Made by a program: the position numbers and the translations under genes | The notes under the pieces: generated by a model | Told to the model about the DNA's origin: nothing | What the model saw: only the letters and a program-made list of their open reading frames with translations | The model's database searches: none | Assembly: GCA_028288485.1 (NCBI GenBank) | Contig: JAQBNO010000034.1 | Coordinates: 33,378 to 97,377 of the forward strand | Origin: Segetibacter sp. | GTDB lineage: Bacteria; Bacteroidota; Bacteroidia; Chitinophagales; Chitinophagaceae | Direction: 5' to 3' | Length of the DNA stretch: 64,000 nucleotides | In this document: positions 1-8,706 of the stretch, piece after piece | How positions within the stretch are numbered: the first letter of the stretch is position 1 | Layout: every line of letters begins with the position of its first letter

Positions 1-734
1 AAAGCGGTGTACTTTTTAGGGTTTTTCAGGAAGTCAACTATTTCCATTACTTCCACTTTGGCTTCATCCAAACCTGCAACATCACCAAAGTTTATGTTAA
101 CCCGCGTTCCTTTTTCAAATAAAGTAGCCTTTGATTTGCCAATGTTGAATATACCGCCGGGACCTCCGCCACCACTTGGGCCACCCATTTTACGCATCAG
201 TAATACCCATAAACCAACAAAGAGTAAGATGGTTACTAAAGTATTGGCTACCGGACCAAACCATTCGCCTTCGTTTGTTACATTTTCAGCAACCTTTTGA
301 ATTCCAAGTGGGTTAGCTACCGAATCTTTAAAAAACTGGTTTTGACTTGCATTAAAGCTTTCCCAATCAGTTACAGTAAATTCAAAATGCGGACCCTTGC
401 TCGCAGCGGAAGCCTTTTTTATTTTACTTGCATAAAAAGGTTTGTTCAGGCTTTCCTGTTTTATATAAACCCTCACCAACTCTTTATTTTTTATCAGGTC
501 AAGCTTCTCTACATCTCCTTTTGAAAGCATTTGCTGCCTGAACTCGAGTTCAGAAGTACGAACAGCGTCGGGAGACATATTGAATAGATTAGCGCTTATT
601 AGTACTATCGCGATAATTGCATAAATCCAATAGATGCTGAATTTAGGACCTTTGCGCCCTGATTTCTCATCACCTGTGGGTACTCCTGGTATATTTCGAA
701 AATCTTTTTTTATTTTTTTATCGTCTTGTGCCAT
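1..734 (-). CDS. ftsH: FtsH, ATP-dependent zinc metalloprotease (N-terminal part, cut by window edge)
   Basis: Membrane-anchored AAA+ protease that degrades misfolded membrane proteins and regulatory substrates. Only the first ~244 codons are inside the window. Read on the minus strand from the ATG at 734: a charged N-terminus, a first membrane segment (about residues 34-52), an extracytoplasmic FtsH_ext domain, a second membrane segment (VANTLVTILLFVGLWVLLM), a Gly-rich linker (GGPSGGGGPGG) and the start of the AAA module (NFGDVAGLDEAK). The Walker and HEXXH motifs would lie beyond position 1. It sits 62 bp downstream of rsfS in the same direction, so the two are probably co-transcribed. The start is well supported by the MAQDDKK N-terminus. 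Confidence 0.95.
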   Translation of the reverse strand, partial: MAQDDKKIKKDFRNIPGVPTGDEKSGRKGPKFSIYWIYAIIAIVLISANLFNMSPDAVRTSELEFRQQMLSKGDVEKLDLIKNKELVRVYIKQESLNKPFYASKIKKASAASKGPHFEFTVTDWESFNASQNQFFKDSVANPLGIQKVAENVTNEGEWFGPVANTLVTILLFVGLWVLLMRKMGGPSGGGGPGGIFNIGKSKATLFEKGTRVNINFGDVAGLDEAKVEVMEIVDFLKNPKKYTA

Positions 735-796
735 ATTTCTTCATCTCTGTAAGGTAGAAAGTTTCCTTTTTTTATTTTTTCTAATTATAACAGTAG

Positions 797-1201
797 TTAG
801 CCTTCGTGCTCTTCCCTTTCGGCATCACTCCACATTTCTTCAAGCTGGTAAAACTTCCGGGGTTCGGGCAACATAACGTGTACAACAATATTGACGTAAT
901 CAATTAATACCCACTGCAAGGCCTGGTAGCCTTCGTGCTTGTAGGCCGATTCGTCGCAGTTTTTTTTAACTTCTTCCTCTATAGATTCACCTATTGCCCT
1001 TATTTGCTGAGGATTAGACGCTTCGCAAATAATAAAAAAATCTGCTACTGCTTCGTGAATTTTACGTAAGTCAAGCGAAACAATGTTTTCACCTTTCTTT
1101 TCCTGGATCGCTTTTATGATGGTTTTAAAAAGCCTTGAGCTTTTTGTAAGTTTCGACGCCGTATTTTTTTTGCGTGTCGTTAATAATGAAAGTGGTTCCA
1201 A
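797..1201 (-). CDS. rsfS: Ribosome silencing factor RsfS (Iojap family)
   Basis: 134 aa, a normal RsfS length. RsfS binds ribosomal protein L14 and blocks subunit joining when nutrients are short. The Iojap signature is clear: KAIQEKKGENIVSLDLRKI followed by VADFFIICEASNPQQIRAI, then the conserved EGYQALQWVLIDYVNIVVHVM core. The start is a TTG at 1201; no ATG occurs in frame upstream before the divergent birA region, and the N-terminal LTTRKK segment fits the family. It is followed at 62 bp by ftsH in the same orientation. The C-terminus is rich in Glu (EEMWSDAEREEHEG), common in this family. Confidence 0.93.
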   Translation of the reverse strand: MEPLSLLTTRKKNTASKLTKSSRLFKTIIKAIQEKKGENIVSLDLRKIHEAVADFFIICEASNPQQIRAIGESIEEEVKKNCDESAYKHEGYQALQWVLIDYVNIVVHVMLPEPRKFYQLEEMWSDAEREEHEG

Positions 1202-1367
1202 TAAATGTATTCTTTAAATTAATGATTTCTGTTTATTACGTTTTTATATAACGTTAAAACGGGTACTTAAGTTGTTACGCAGGTTTCAGGTTGGGGTTAA
1301 TATTTTGCCTATTATCTTTTAACCGAAAAAACGCTTTGATTATATCTTTGTCAAAAATACAGATTCT

Positions 1368-2129
1368 TTGCGACCTGAAAACCCTATCGGTGTTCCGTTT
1401 AATGAATTAAGTGAAGTAGATAGCTCCAACAACTATGCCATGCGGCAGGTGCAAGCCCAAATGGCAGGTCATGGTGCAACGTGGTTTGCAAGGTATCAAA
1501 ATGCAGGAAAAGGCCAACGTGGAAAGCCATGGGATGCAGAACCCGGACAAAATATTATGATGAGTTCTGTGGTGGAACCGGGTCTTCTTCCAATTGAAAA
1601 TCAATTTCTTTTAAATATGATGGTAGCCCTTTCGTGCTACGATTTTTTTAATAAGTATACAAAATCTGACACCTGCATAAAGTGGCCTAACGATATTTAC
1701 TGGAAAGACAGAAAGGCAGGCGGCATCCTGATTGAAAACGTTTTAAAGGGCAAGGAATGGCGATTTTCTATCGTAGGAATAGGACTAAATATTAACCAAA
1801 CTTTGTTTTCTGCTAACCTCCCAAACCCGGTTTCTTTAAAGCAAATAACTGGAATGACCTTTAATGTAGTTGATTTGGCAAAACAACTTTGTGACTGCCT
1901 GAACCAGCGCTGGAGGCAGCTACAAAGTGGTGAATACCAAAAATTGATGGATGAATACATAAGCCGTCTGTACAAACTGCAGCAAATTGTTACTCTTAGA
2001 AAGCAGACTAAAGTATTTGAAGCAACAATTACCGGTATCAATGATCGTGGTGAACTTTTAACCGATTCGCCCGAATATTCAACTCTTGCCCACGGGTCGG
2101 TAGAATGGATCTTACCTCAGTTAAAGTGA
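1368..2129 (+). CDS. birA: Biotin--[acetyl-CoA-carboxylase] ligase (monofunctional BirA)
   Basis: 253 aa. Attaches biotin to the carboxyl-carrier protein of acetyl-CoA carboxylase. Visible motifs are the ATP/biotin loop NAGKGQRGKPW (about residues 45-55), the core KWPNDIYWKDRKAGGILIEN and a C-terminal SH3-like domain. No N-terminal helix-turn-helix is present, so it is a group I ligase without repressor activity. The start is TTG at 1368, and an earlier ATG is not available in frame. A TAnnTTTG-like -10 (TATCTTTG) lies at 1343-1350 but I cannot match a good -33 element. It is divergent from rsfS and overlaps the convergent gene at 2117 by 13 bp. Confidence 0.93.
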   Translation: MRPENPIGVPFNELSEVDSSNNYAMRQVQAQMAGHGATWFARYQNAGKGQRGKPWDAEPGQNIMMSSVVEPGLLPIENQFLLNMMVALSCYDFFNKYTKSDTCIKWPNDIYWKDRKAGGILIENVLKGKEWRFSIVGIGLNINQTLFSANLPNPVSLKQITGMTFNVVDLAKQLCDCLNQRWRQLQSGEYQKLMDEYISRLYKLQQIVTLRKQTKVFEATITGINDRGELLTDSPEYSTLAHGSVEWILPQLK

Positions 2130-2449
2130 ATCTCAGCCAGTATTGACACATCTCTTTCCTTCAACCTTGCATCTATTTCAAAACTATTATTTTCGTAACC
2201 TTTGTTAAAAGTTTCCAGAAGATATAATAAGATAAAACGAAAAACACCGAGTTCAAGATATTGCTTTACGTGTGCTACTTCGTGTCGTACCCATCGCTTA
2301 TTTCTTAAAAATTCCTCTTTAGTGGAATTGTGTAAATGAATGGTTTTTCCAACAACCATTGCCATCGTTTCACTGTCTAATTGCCTTGCTGCAATTTTCG
2401 CCAACCACGAATTTTCTTTAATTTTTACCTTTGTCATAGTTAGCATCAT
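2117..2449 (-). CDS. Small HExxH-containing protein (DUF4157-like)
   Basis: 110 aa, unnamed family. The central segment WVRHEVAHVKQYLELG contains HEVAH, the zincin-type HExxH pattern seen in DUF4157/eCIS-core proteins and in small peptidase-like Bacteroidota proteins. No signal peptide or obvious membrane segment is present; FRFILLYLLETF is a short hydrophobic stretch only. I cannot tell whether it is an active metallopeptidase, because no third zinc ligand is obvious. Met codons at 2449 and 2437 are both possible starts; the second gives MTKVKIKENSW. Convergent with birA, with a 13-bp overlap of the 3' ends. Confidence 0.7.
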   Translation of the reverse strand: MMLTMTKVKIKENSWLAKIAARQLDSETMAMVVGKTIHLHNSTKEEFLRNKRWVRHEVAHVKQYLELGVFRFILLYLLETFNKGYENNSFEIDARLKERDVSILAEIHFN

Positions 2450-2573
2450 TAAATTTTAAACACGATACATGACCGAAAGGGGGAAAACGAATGTATGGGT
2501 AATATTTCTGCTATAACTACTTCTTAAAATATTTTAATAAATTATAATTTTTATTTTTTTCAATAGAATTATA

Positions 2574-3038
2574 TTACTTTTCCCAGGCATCTAAAACTTG
2601 CTGCGTTTGATTTTTCGTGTCGGGTTTAGTTATAATTTTTTTTATATTTCCTTCTTCATCAATTAAAAAAGTTGTTCGGATTGTTCCCATAGAAGTATTA
2701 CCCATAAAGTTTTTTTCACCCCAAACCTCGTATTGTTCCACTATCTTTTTTTCCTCGTCGGCAATTAAAGGGAAAGGCAGTTGAAACTTATCTTCAAATT
2801 TTTTATGGCTCTTTACGCTGTCGGTACTTACTCCAATTACCTGGAAACCTTTATTAATTAAGTCATGATAATTATCTCGCAAGTTGCATGCTTGTGCTGT
2901 ACAACCAGGTGTGTCGTCTTTCGGATAGAAGTATAAAACGACTTTTTTTCCTTTAAAATCGCTTAACGATATTTCATTTCCATTCTGGTCGACGCCTTTA
3001 AAATCCGGAGCTTTGTTTCCTTCTTGAAGTTCTGACAT
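2574..3038 (-). CDS. bcp: Thioredoxin-dependent thiol peroxidase (BCP/PrxQ)
   Basis: 154 aa, the typical size. Atypical 2-Cys peroxiredoxin that reduces hydrogen peroxide and organic hydroperoxides using thioredoxin. The active-site segment YPKDDTPGCTAQACNL carries the peroxidatic Cys46 and the resolving Cys51, five residues later as in PrxQ proteins. The thioredoxin-fold core VVLYFYPK and the C-terminal TTFLIDEEGNIKKI strand are recognisable. Cytoplasmic; no signal peptide. Monocistronic by spacing: 125 bp from the previous stop and a 440-bp gene-free stretch upstream. Confidence 0.95.
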   Translation of the reverse strand: MSELQEGNKAPDFKGVDQNGNEISLSDFKGKKVVLYFYPKDDTPGCTAQACNLRDNYHDLINKGFQVIGVSTDSVKSHKKFEDKFQLPFPLIADEEKKIVEQYEVWGEKNFMGNTSMGTIRTTFLIDEEGNIKKIITKPDTKNQTQQVLDAWEK

Positions 3039-3180
3039 AATTTTAGGTTCGCTTTTTTAAGATTATAACAATAATTGCGCTAACAATTTTCAGGCAACAA
3101 AGTTTATAAATGCTCGTAATTACTACAACTTTCCTTTACGGTTTTGCAGAAGTACGGTAAAAACAAAATTTTGGAGAATT

Positions 3181-3235
3181 TATTTTTGGTAGCAAGCAAT
3201 AGCATAAAACTAAACATTGTTGTGTCACTCACTGC
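3181..3235 (-). repeat. Dispersed intergenic repeat, core type (copy 1)
   Basis: Read on the minus strand, it contains AGTGAGTGACACAACAATG followed about 25 nt later by GCTTGCTACCAAAAAT. It matches the window-wide core plus the GCnnGnTACC-poly(A) tail. It faces copy 2 at 3387 and the two cores form inverted repeats. The rest of the gene-free stretch 3039-3480 shows no ORF or terminator I can support. Confidence 0.75.
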
Positions 3236-3386
3236 AACTGCAAATCTCTTTTGTATCTTATTTGAATAGTCGCCGGTGCGATAAAAAAATGCAATTGCTG
3301 AAGTTTATACTTAATAATAGGTTTTAACTGTTCGTATATAACTGCCAAATGTTTCAAGTTTTATAAAAAGCAGCTTTGAAAAGATG

Positions 3387-3447
3387 TAGCACAAGGGAGT
3401 GACACAACCGGGGATGCCATAAGTACCAATGCTGGCTAGAAAAAATA
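3387..3447 (+). repeat. Dispersed intergenic repeat, core type (copy 2)
   Basis: Contains CACAAGGGAGTGACACAAC, then GGGGATGCC and, about 20 nt later, a GCTGGCTAGAAAAAA tail. Same architecture as the copies at 56210 and 28738. Confidence 0.8.
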
Positions 3448-3480
3448 CTTAAGGTAAATATAACCTTAGTTCGACGGCAC

Positions 3481-5211
3481 TTACCTTATAAATGTGTACG
3501 TTTTCTCTGTAACATTTCCTGCCATATCCTCAACGATTACATCCAATTCATGTGTACCTGGAGTTGTTCGGTAATCGAAGGTGTGAATAAAAGAGTCGCT
3601 CTTCCTGCTGAACATTAGCCATCTGCCATCTAAAAATGCTTTAAAGCTTCTTATCTCACCAACATTATCGGTTGCTACAATCGTAATTGATTTCCTGTTT
3701 CTAACGCTTCCTCCGTTTGAAAATCCGGCAGCACTAACACGGGGAGGAATAGTATCTAACAATAACTTAACTATACCCAGGTCCCTGAATTTTGCCTGCA
3801 GAGCGTCATTAACCCACTCCCCCTTTACTGCTTCTACTTTGTGATTGCTCACTAACTGCATGATCACTTTGTCTTTCAACTCATCAGAAAGTAGTGCGGT
3901 TGGTTTAATTCGAACAGTGAAACTATCATGAACAGGCACTCTGAAATTATGGAGGTGATGGATAGCAGAAACTATCTTCGTATCGGCAGAGGTCTCTGAA
4001 CGAAGCACAAAAGGAACGGTATCGTAAAAGGCTTTCGGCGAAAAAACCGCTTCCAGGTCTTCCGTTTTTAAAACATTTTCCTTTGCTGGCATCATAGGAA
4101 TGCTGTTCGCGGCAAACATCAACTCTTCTGTTTTTGACGGGTTCCACCTGAATTTAAAAGTAAGCGCAGAGGCATTGCCGGCGGCATCTTTTACTATTAT
4201 CTCTGCAGTGTGAACTGATGTATCGGTGAGCAGGATATCTCCACTACCGGCCCGGGAAAAAATGCTGCTATAGTTTCCAGGCAGGCGACTTAGGTGTTGT
4301 ATATAACTTCCACCCGAAAGCCTCGTTTTGTAATCGATACTTCCATTTATATACCTTGTATCGTCGTAAGAAATATTGTCTAATAAAAATTCTGATTGCA
4401 ACGAATCATCAACCGAAAGCGAAGCCTGGTAAATTCCAAACCTGAAAGATGAAGGAGTGGTTTTGTCTTCGGCAGTAATTCCAAAACTTATATAGGGCGA
4501 TGATAAGGACACAACATTATTTACAGAAGAATAATTTCCATTAATACCCCTTATCGGTATTGATATAGGGCTAACCTGGTAAGTACTGTACCTCCGGTCG
4601 TAATAGTAAAGCCGGTAGATAAAAGGGTCTATTTTATCATTCAACCCGAAACCAAATAACAGGGGATTAAGGTTATTTCCACTTTCTGTATCCCTTATTT
4701 CAAAATGAAGATGGGGTCCCTGAGAGCCGCCGGTGTTTCCACTATAAGCGATAAACTGTCCTTTTGCTACAGGAAATTGGCCAGGGTCAAAAGTAATTTC
4801 CTGCTCCCATTGTTGATCGGCGTATTGTTTATTGACGATGTAATCGTTTAAGGCGGGATAGAAGTCGTTCAGGTGAGCATACAAAGTAGTGAAACCGTTT
4901 GGATGATTGATGTAAATAGCCCGGCCAAAACCATATCTTTCAATTTTTATCTTGCTTATATAGCCTTCTGCCGCAGCACGAACCGGCAAATTTTCACGCT
5001 GGTTTGTCCTAATGTCTAAACCCATATGATAATGGTTCGTCCTCAACTCGCCGAAATTGGCCGCCAGTTGTATAGGTATATCTAGTGGGTTTCTAAAGTA
5101 GTCTTTCGGGTAATCGTGCGAATAAGGAAGAGGTTGAGAAACAACCGGGGCGAAAGAAAGCAAGGAATTTACAGTCAATAAAATTAATATTAGCACGGTT
5201 ATTTTCTTCAT
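3481..5211 (-). CDS. M23 family metallopeptidase (peptidoglycan endopeptidase-like)
   Basis: 576 aa with an N-terminal signal peptide (MKKITVLILILLTVNSLLSFA), so exported. The LytM/M23 domain lies at roughly residues 45-185: the first zinc-ligand motif is NHYHMGLDIRT, the GYGRAI-like FGRAIYINHPNG follows, and the second motif is GPHLHFEIRD. The remaining ~390 residues are beta-rich and hold segments of the type DNVGEIRSFKAFLDG and EDMAGNVTEKTYTF, resembling bacterial Ig-like or cell-wall-binding modules. The likely substrate is peptidoglycan cross-links or a capsule peptide. Large M23 proteins with C-terminal Ig-like domains are usual in Bacteroidota. It stands alone, with repeat copies downstream. 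Confidence 0.9.
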   Translation of the reverse strand: MKKITVLILILLTVNSLLSFAPVVSQPLPYSHDYPKDYFRNPLDIPIQLAANFGELRTNHYHMGLDIRTNQRENLPVRAAAEGYISKIKIERYGFGRAIYINHPNGFTTLYAHLNDFYPALNDYIVNKQYADQQWEQEITFDPGQFPVAKGQFIAYSGNTGGSQGPHLHFEIRDTESGNNLNPLLFGFGLNDKIDPFIYRLYYYDRRYSTYQVSPISIPIRGINGNYSSVNNVVSLSSPYISFGITAEDKTTPSSFRFGIYQASLSVDDSLQSEFLLDNISYDDTRYINGSIDYKTRLSGGSYIQHLSRLPGNYSSIFSRAGSGDILLTDTSVHTAEIIVKDAAGNASALTFKFRWNPSKTEELMFAANSIPMMPAKENVLKTEDLEAVFSPKAFYDTVPFVLRSETSADTKIVSAIHHLHNFRVPVHDSFTVRIKPTALLSDELKDKVIMQLVSNHKVEAVKGEWVNDALQAKFRDLGIVKLLLDTIPPRVSAAGFSNGGSVRNRKSITIVATDNVGEIRSFKAFLDGRWLMFSRKSDSFIHTFDYRTTPGTHELDVIVEDMAGNVTEKTYTFIR

Positions 5212-5495
5212 CTAAGTTTCATTTATAATTCAATTCCTTAATGCAACTCCTTTAAGCAAATATCCTACCACTCGAATTACCAAACAGTTAAACTAAAGGA
5301 ATCTTTTCCTGCATGTATGGACTGCTTTGGAACGAATTGGTTTATTAGCAAATATGAAAATCTGCACTTTTCTAATTTTAAGACGGGGCATGAAAGGATG
5401 TGAAAAATGTTATAATGCTTCCTATATCAGAATCTTTCCAAAAAATTAACCGAGGTAATAATTACAGGGGTTACATTTGCGGAATTTGTTTTTAT

Positions 5496-7136
5496 ATGCC
5501 AAAAGATAATTCGATAAAGTCAGTTTTGATAGTAGGTTCCGGTCCAATCGTTATTGGACAGGCTTGTGAATTTGATTATTCGGGGTCGCAGGCTGCCCGC
5601 AGTTTACGTGAAGAAGGTATCAGGGTTATTTTGATTAACAGCAACCCCGCTACAATTATGACAGACCCAATGATGGCAGATAAAGTGTATTTGCTGCCAT
5701 TAACGGTTGAAAGTATTGAAAAGATCCTGGATGAAAACCAGATCGATGCAGTGCTGCCAACCATGGGTGGACAAACTGCACTGAACTTGTGTAAAGAGGC
5801 GGACGAAGTGGGTGTTTGGCAAAAATATAATGTGCGGATGATTGGCGTTGATGTAGCGGCAATTGACACTGCAGAAGACCGGGAGAAATTCAGGCAACTG
5901 ATGGGGAAGATTGGGATGGCAGTTGCACCAAGCCACGTTGCTAACAGCATTTTAGAAGGAAAGGAGTTTGCGCAGGAAATTGGCTTTCCGCTGGTAATTC
6001 GACCTTCATTTACTTTAGGCGGTACCGGTGGAGGTTTTGTGCACGGTAAAGATGACCTTGACGAAGCACTTGAAAGGGGACTCAAAGCATCTCCGATGCA
6101 TGAAGTCCTCGTTGAAAAAGCAGTGCTTGGATGGAAGGAATATGAACTGGAACTGCTGCGTGACAGTGCAGATAATGTTGTAATTATTTGTACAGTTGAA
6201 AATCTTGATCCAATGGGGATCCACACAGGGGATAGTATAACAGTGGCTCCTGCCATGACTTTAAGTGATACGGCTTTCCAGGAAATGAGGAATAAGGCGA
6301 TTTTAATGATGCGTAGTCTCGGCAATTTTGCCGGTGGCTGTAATGTTCAGTTTGCCCTGAACCCTGATACCGAAGACCTGATAGCGGTGGAGATCAATCC
6401 ACGTGTAAGTCGTTCTTCTGCGCTTGCATCGAAGGCAACAGGTTACCCAATTGCGAAAGTTGCTGCAAAGCTGGCAATAGGATATCATTTGGATGAATTA
6501 AAAAACCAGATCACACAAACCACATCTGCTTACTTTGAGCCTGCCCTCGACTATGTGATCGTAAAAGTTCCGCGGTGGAATTTTGATAAGTTTAAAGGCG
6601 GGAACGATACGCTTGGATTGCAAATGAAGAGTGTAGGTGAAGTGATGTCTATTGGAAGAAGCTTTACAGAAGCATTACAAAAGGCTTGTCAGAGTTTGGA
6701 GAATGACGCTGTTGGTCTTGGTTATTATGGCAAAAGCCTGATGAAAAGTGCGGAGCTACTGGAATATATAAAGATCCCGAAGTGGGATAGGATTTTCAGG
6801 ATCAAAGATGCTTTAATGCAGGGAGTTACTGTAAAAACGATAGCGCAGGCGACTGGTATCGACCGTTGGTTTTTATTCCAGATCCAGAAAATCTGCGATA
6901 TCGAAAAGCAGCTTTTAAAACATACGCTTGAAACCCTACCGGAAGATTTATTAAAGGAAGCGAAGAAAAATGGTTTCGGTGATGAGCAGATATCCAAGAT
7001 AATGCGTAACTGCACCGAAAGCCAGGTATATGAAAAAAGAAAGGCTTTAGGCATTACAAGGGTTTACAAAATGGTAGATACCTGCAGTGCTGAGTTCGAA
7101 GCGAAAACGCCTTATTTTTATAGTACGTTCGAATAA
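5496..7136 (+). CDS. carB: Carbamoyl-phosphate synthase large chain, N-terminal half (split CarB)
   Basis: 546 aa where a usual bacterial CarB is about 1,070. It covers the carboxyphosphate ATP-grasp half: PreATP fold at residues 5-125 ([20 protein letters not shown]), ATP-grasp with [12 protein letters not shown] and [20 protein letters not shown], and an oligomerisation-type helical domain ending in [15 protein letters not shown]. The stop falls at the junction where the second ATP-grasp half normally begins, and a strong terminator follows 22 bp later. This looks like a genuinely split enzyme rather than random truncation. The second half is not in the window. Start: ATG 5496 ([14 protein letters not shown]) matches family N-termini; in-frame codons from 5400 look like leader. 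A TAnnTTTG-like TACATTTG lies at 5472-5479. Confidence 0.92.
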   Translation: MPKDNSIKSVLIVGSGPIVIGQACEFDYSGSQAARSLREEGIRVILINSNPATIMTDPMMADKVYLLPLTVESIEKILDENQIDAVLPTMGGQTALNLCKEADEVGVWQKYNVRMIGVDVAAIDTAEDREKFRQLMGKIGMAVAPSHVANSILEGKEFAQEIGFPLVIRPSFTLGGTGGGFVHGKDDLDEALERGLKASPMHEVLVEKAVLGWKEYELELLRDSADNVVIICTVENLDPMGIHTGDSITVAPAMTLSDTAFQEMRNKAILMMRSLGNFAGGCNVQFALNPDTEDLIAVEINPRVSRSSALASKATGYPIAKVAAKLAIGYHLDELKNQITQTTSAYFEPALDYVIVKVPRWNFDKFKGGNDTLGLQMKSVGEVMSIGRSFTEALQKACQSLENDAVGLGYYGKSLMKSAELLEYIKIPKWDRIFRIKDALMQGVTVKTIAQATGIDRWFLFQIQKICDIEKQLLKHTLETLPEDLLKEAKKNGFGDEQISKIMRNCTESQVYEKRKALGITRVYKMVDTCSAEFEAKTPYFYSTFE

Positions 7137-7158
7137 ACAGCCAGGACTGTAGAATAAA

Positions 7159-7194
7159 AAATTAAGGCTGCTTTATAAGCAGCCTTAATTTTTT
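7159..7194 (+). terminator. Rho-independent terminator after carB half
   Basis: A perfect 13-bp stem (AAATTAAGGCTGC paired with GCAGCCTTAATTT, loop TTTATAA) followed by a T run. Confidence 0.9.
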
Positions 7195-7260
7195 ATGGTA
7201 ATTTTTTTGTCCCTGGTTATTGAAGTATTTTTTTGTACTAAACTGCAACTATAAATTAAA

Positions 7261-7349
7261 CATTGTTGCCACGCTCGCTGGTACTGTAAATGCATTATTG
7301 AACATGGCGGTTTTTACCCTGAGTTTGTCGAAGGGTTGCACTCTTGTAC
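7261..7349 (-). repeat. Dispersed intergenic repeat with hairpin module (type 2)
   Basis: On the minus strand: GTACAAGAGTGC, then ACCCTTCGACAAACTCAGGG, then GCCATG, a spacer, and GTACCAGCGAGCGTGGCAAC. By eye it matches 83 of 89 positions of the copy at 50046-50134 in the opposite orientation. It fills most of the 250-bp gap before recO. Confidence 0.9.
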
Positions 7350-7386
7350 ATTTTACCTTCTTGCCGCAATTAAGATATTTTAGAGT

Positions 7387-8124
7387 ATGACCCATAAAAC
7401 AAAAGGCATTGTATTACGTACAGTAAAGTATGGCGAAACCAGCGTTATTACTACTGTATATACTGAGCTTTTTGGTATTCAATCTTACATCGTTAAAGGT
7501 GTAAGACAAAGCACAAAAAAGTCTTCTGGCAAAGCAATTTATTTTCAACCTGCTGCTTTGCTTGATATGATCGTTTACCATAACGAGTTCAAGAACCTCA
7601 ACTTTATTAAAGAATACCAGTGGGGTTATCTTTATGAGAACATTTTGTTCGACGTCGTAAAAAACACAGTAGCTATGTACGTGGTTGAAATGCTGCAACA
7701 CAGTCTTAAACAACCTGAAGCAAACCCAGAACTGTTCTACATGGTAGAAGATACGCTGAAACAATTAGATAAAGGCTCTGTTACATTAACTGCCAATATT
7801 CCATTGTACTTCAGCCTCCATCTTGCCGGCGAACTTGGTTTTCGAATACAAGGAGAGTTTAGCTCTGCAACCCCTGTTTTTGATTTGCAGGAGGGGCAGT
7901 TTGTTGAAGACAAGCCTTTGCATCCATACTACGTCGAAAAGTTGCTTGCTTCTGCAACGTCACAACTTCTTTCCATTAACTTCTATAACGATCTCGAAAA
8001 TCTTCATTTTAGCAGGGGCACGAGGCAGGATTTGATTAAGGCCTACCAAAATTACATTGCCCTACATGTAAACGACTTTGGCGAAATTAAGAGCCTGCCC
8101 ATTCTGCAGGAAATTTTTAGTTGA
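7387..8124 (+). CDS. recO: DNA repair protein RecO
   Basis: 245 aa. RecO loads RecA onto SSB-coated single-stranded DNA together with RecR and anneals complementary strands in RecF-pathway repair. The N-terminal OB-fold reads KTKGIVLRTVKYGETSVITT and FGIQSYIVKGVRQSTKKS, typical of the family. The middle is the helical domain. No zinc-finger cysteines are seen, usual for Bacteroidota RecO. The ATG at 7387 gives the expected MTHKTKGIVL N-terminus. The Uma2-like gene starts 34 bp downstream, possibly in the same transcript. Confidence 0.93.
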   Translation: MTHKTKGIVLRTVKYGETSVITTVYTELFGIQSYIVKGVRQSTKKSSGKAIYFQPAALLDMIVYHNEFKNLNFIKEYQWGYLYENILFDVVKNTVAMYVVEMLQHSLKQPEANPELFYMVEDTLKQLDKGSVTLTANIPLYFSLHLAGELGFRIQGEFSSATPVFDLQEGQFVEDKPLHPYYVEKLLASATSQLLSINFYNDLENLHFSRGTRQDLIKAYQNYIALHVNDFGEIKSLPILQEIFS

Positions 8125-8158
8125 AATAGATTTTGTAATTTTAGTGAAACGAACATGT

Positions 8159-8689
8159 ATGGTAGCGCTTGAAAAGGTTCCAAAAACAGCATTGGATGTT
8201 TTCCGTTTATTACCTGAAGGAACTTTATGTGAAGTAATAGATAATGTATTGTATATGTCTCCAACTCCAAAATATACACATCAAAGATTGGTTTTGCTAT
8301 TTGCAAGAACAATTGCAAATTATCTTGATACCAACAATATTGGAGAACTTATTATCTCTCCTTTTGACGTATATTTTGATGAACTTCTTTCAGCTGTTCA
8401 GCCCGATGTTTTGGTTGTCGTGAATGACAATCGTGATATTTTAAAAAAAGACGGTTATATACACGGTGCGCCTGACCTGATAATAGAAGTGCTTTCAACA
8501 GACAAAAAGAGAGATACGGTAAAAAAGAAAAGTTTATATGAGAGAGCTGGAGTAAGGGAATATTTTATAGTTGATCCGAAAACGACAGAAATTACCGGGT
8601 GGCAATTAAAGGAAAATGGTTACCAGGTGATGTACTCCGATAAGGGAAAGTTTAAGTCCTCCATTCTTTCATTTGAATTCGAATTTTAA
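8159..8689 (+). CDS. Uma2 family (DUF820) putative endonuclease
   Basis: 176 aa from the ATG at 8159 (MVALEKVPKTALDVFRLLPEG). The PD-(D/E)XK-type fold of DUF820/Uma2 is suggested by QPDVLVVVNDNRD, GAPDLIIEVLS, the Lys-rich KKRDTVKKKSLYERAGVREY and FIVDP. The family is restriction-endonuclease-like, but its biological role is poorly known; members are abundant in cyanobacteria and some Bacteroidota. No methyltransferase or toxin/antitoxin partner is adjacent. It lies 34 bp after recO on the same strand. Confidence 0.87.
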   Translation: MVALEKVPKTALDVFRLLPEGTLCEVIDNVLYMSPTPKYTHQRLVLLFARTIANYLDTNNIGELIISPFDVYFDELLSAVQPDVLVVVNDNRDILKKDGYIHGAPDLIIEVLSTDKKRDTVKKKSLYERAGVREYFIVDPKTTEITGWQLKENGYQVMYSDKGKFKSSILSFEFEF

Positions 8690-8706
8690 GGTAGCTGCTG
8701 CTTGCG

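Noticed and set aside
5576..6325. Long open frame on the minus strand inside carB
   Set aside because: Ser/Ile-rich antisense shadow of a strongly conserved gene; no start context or family similarity.
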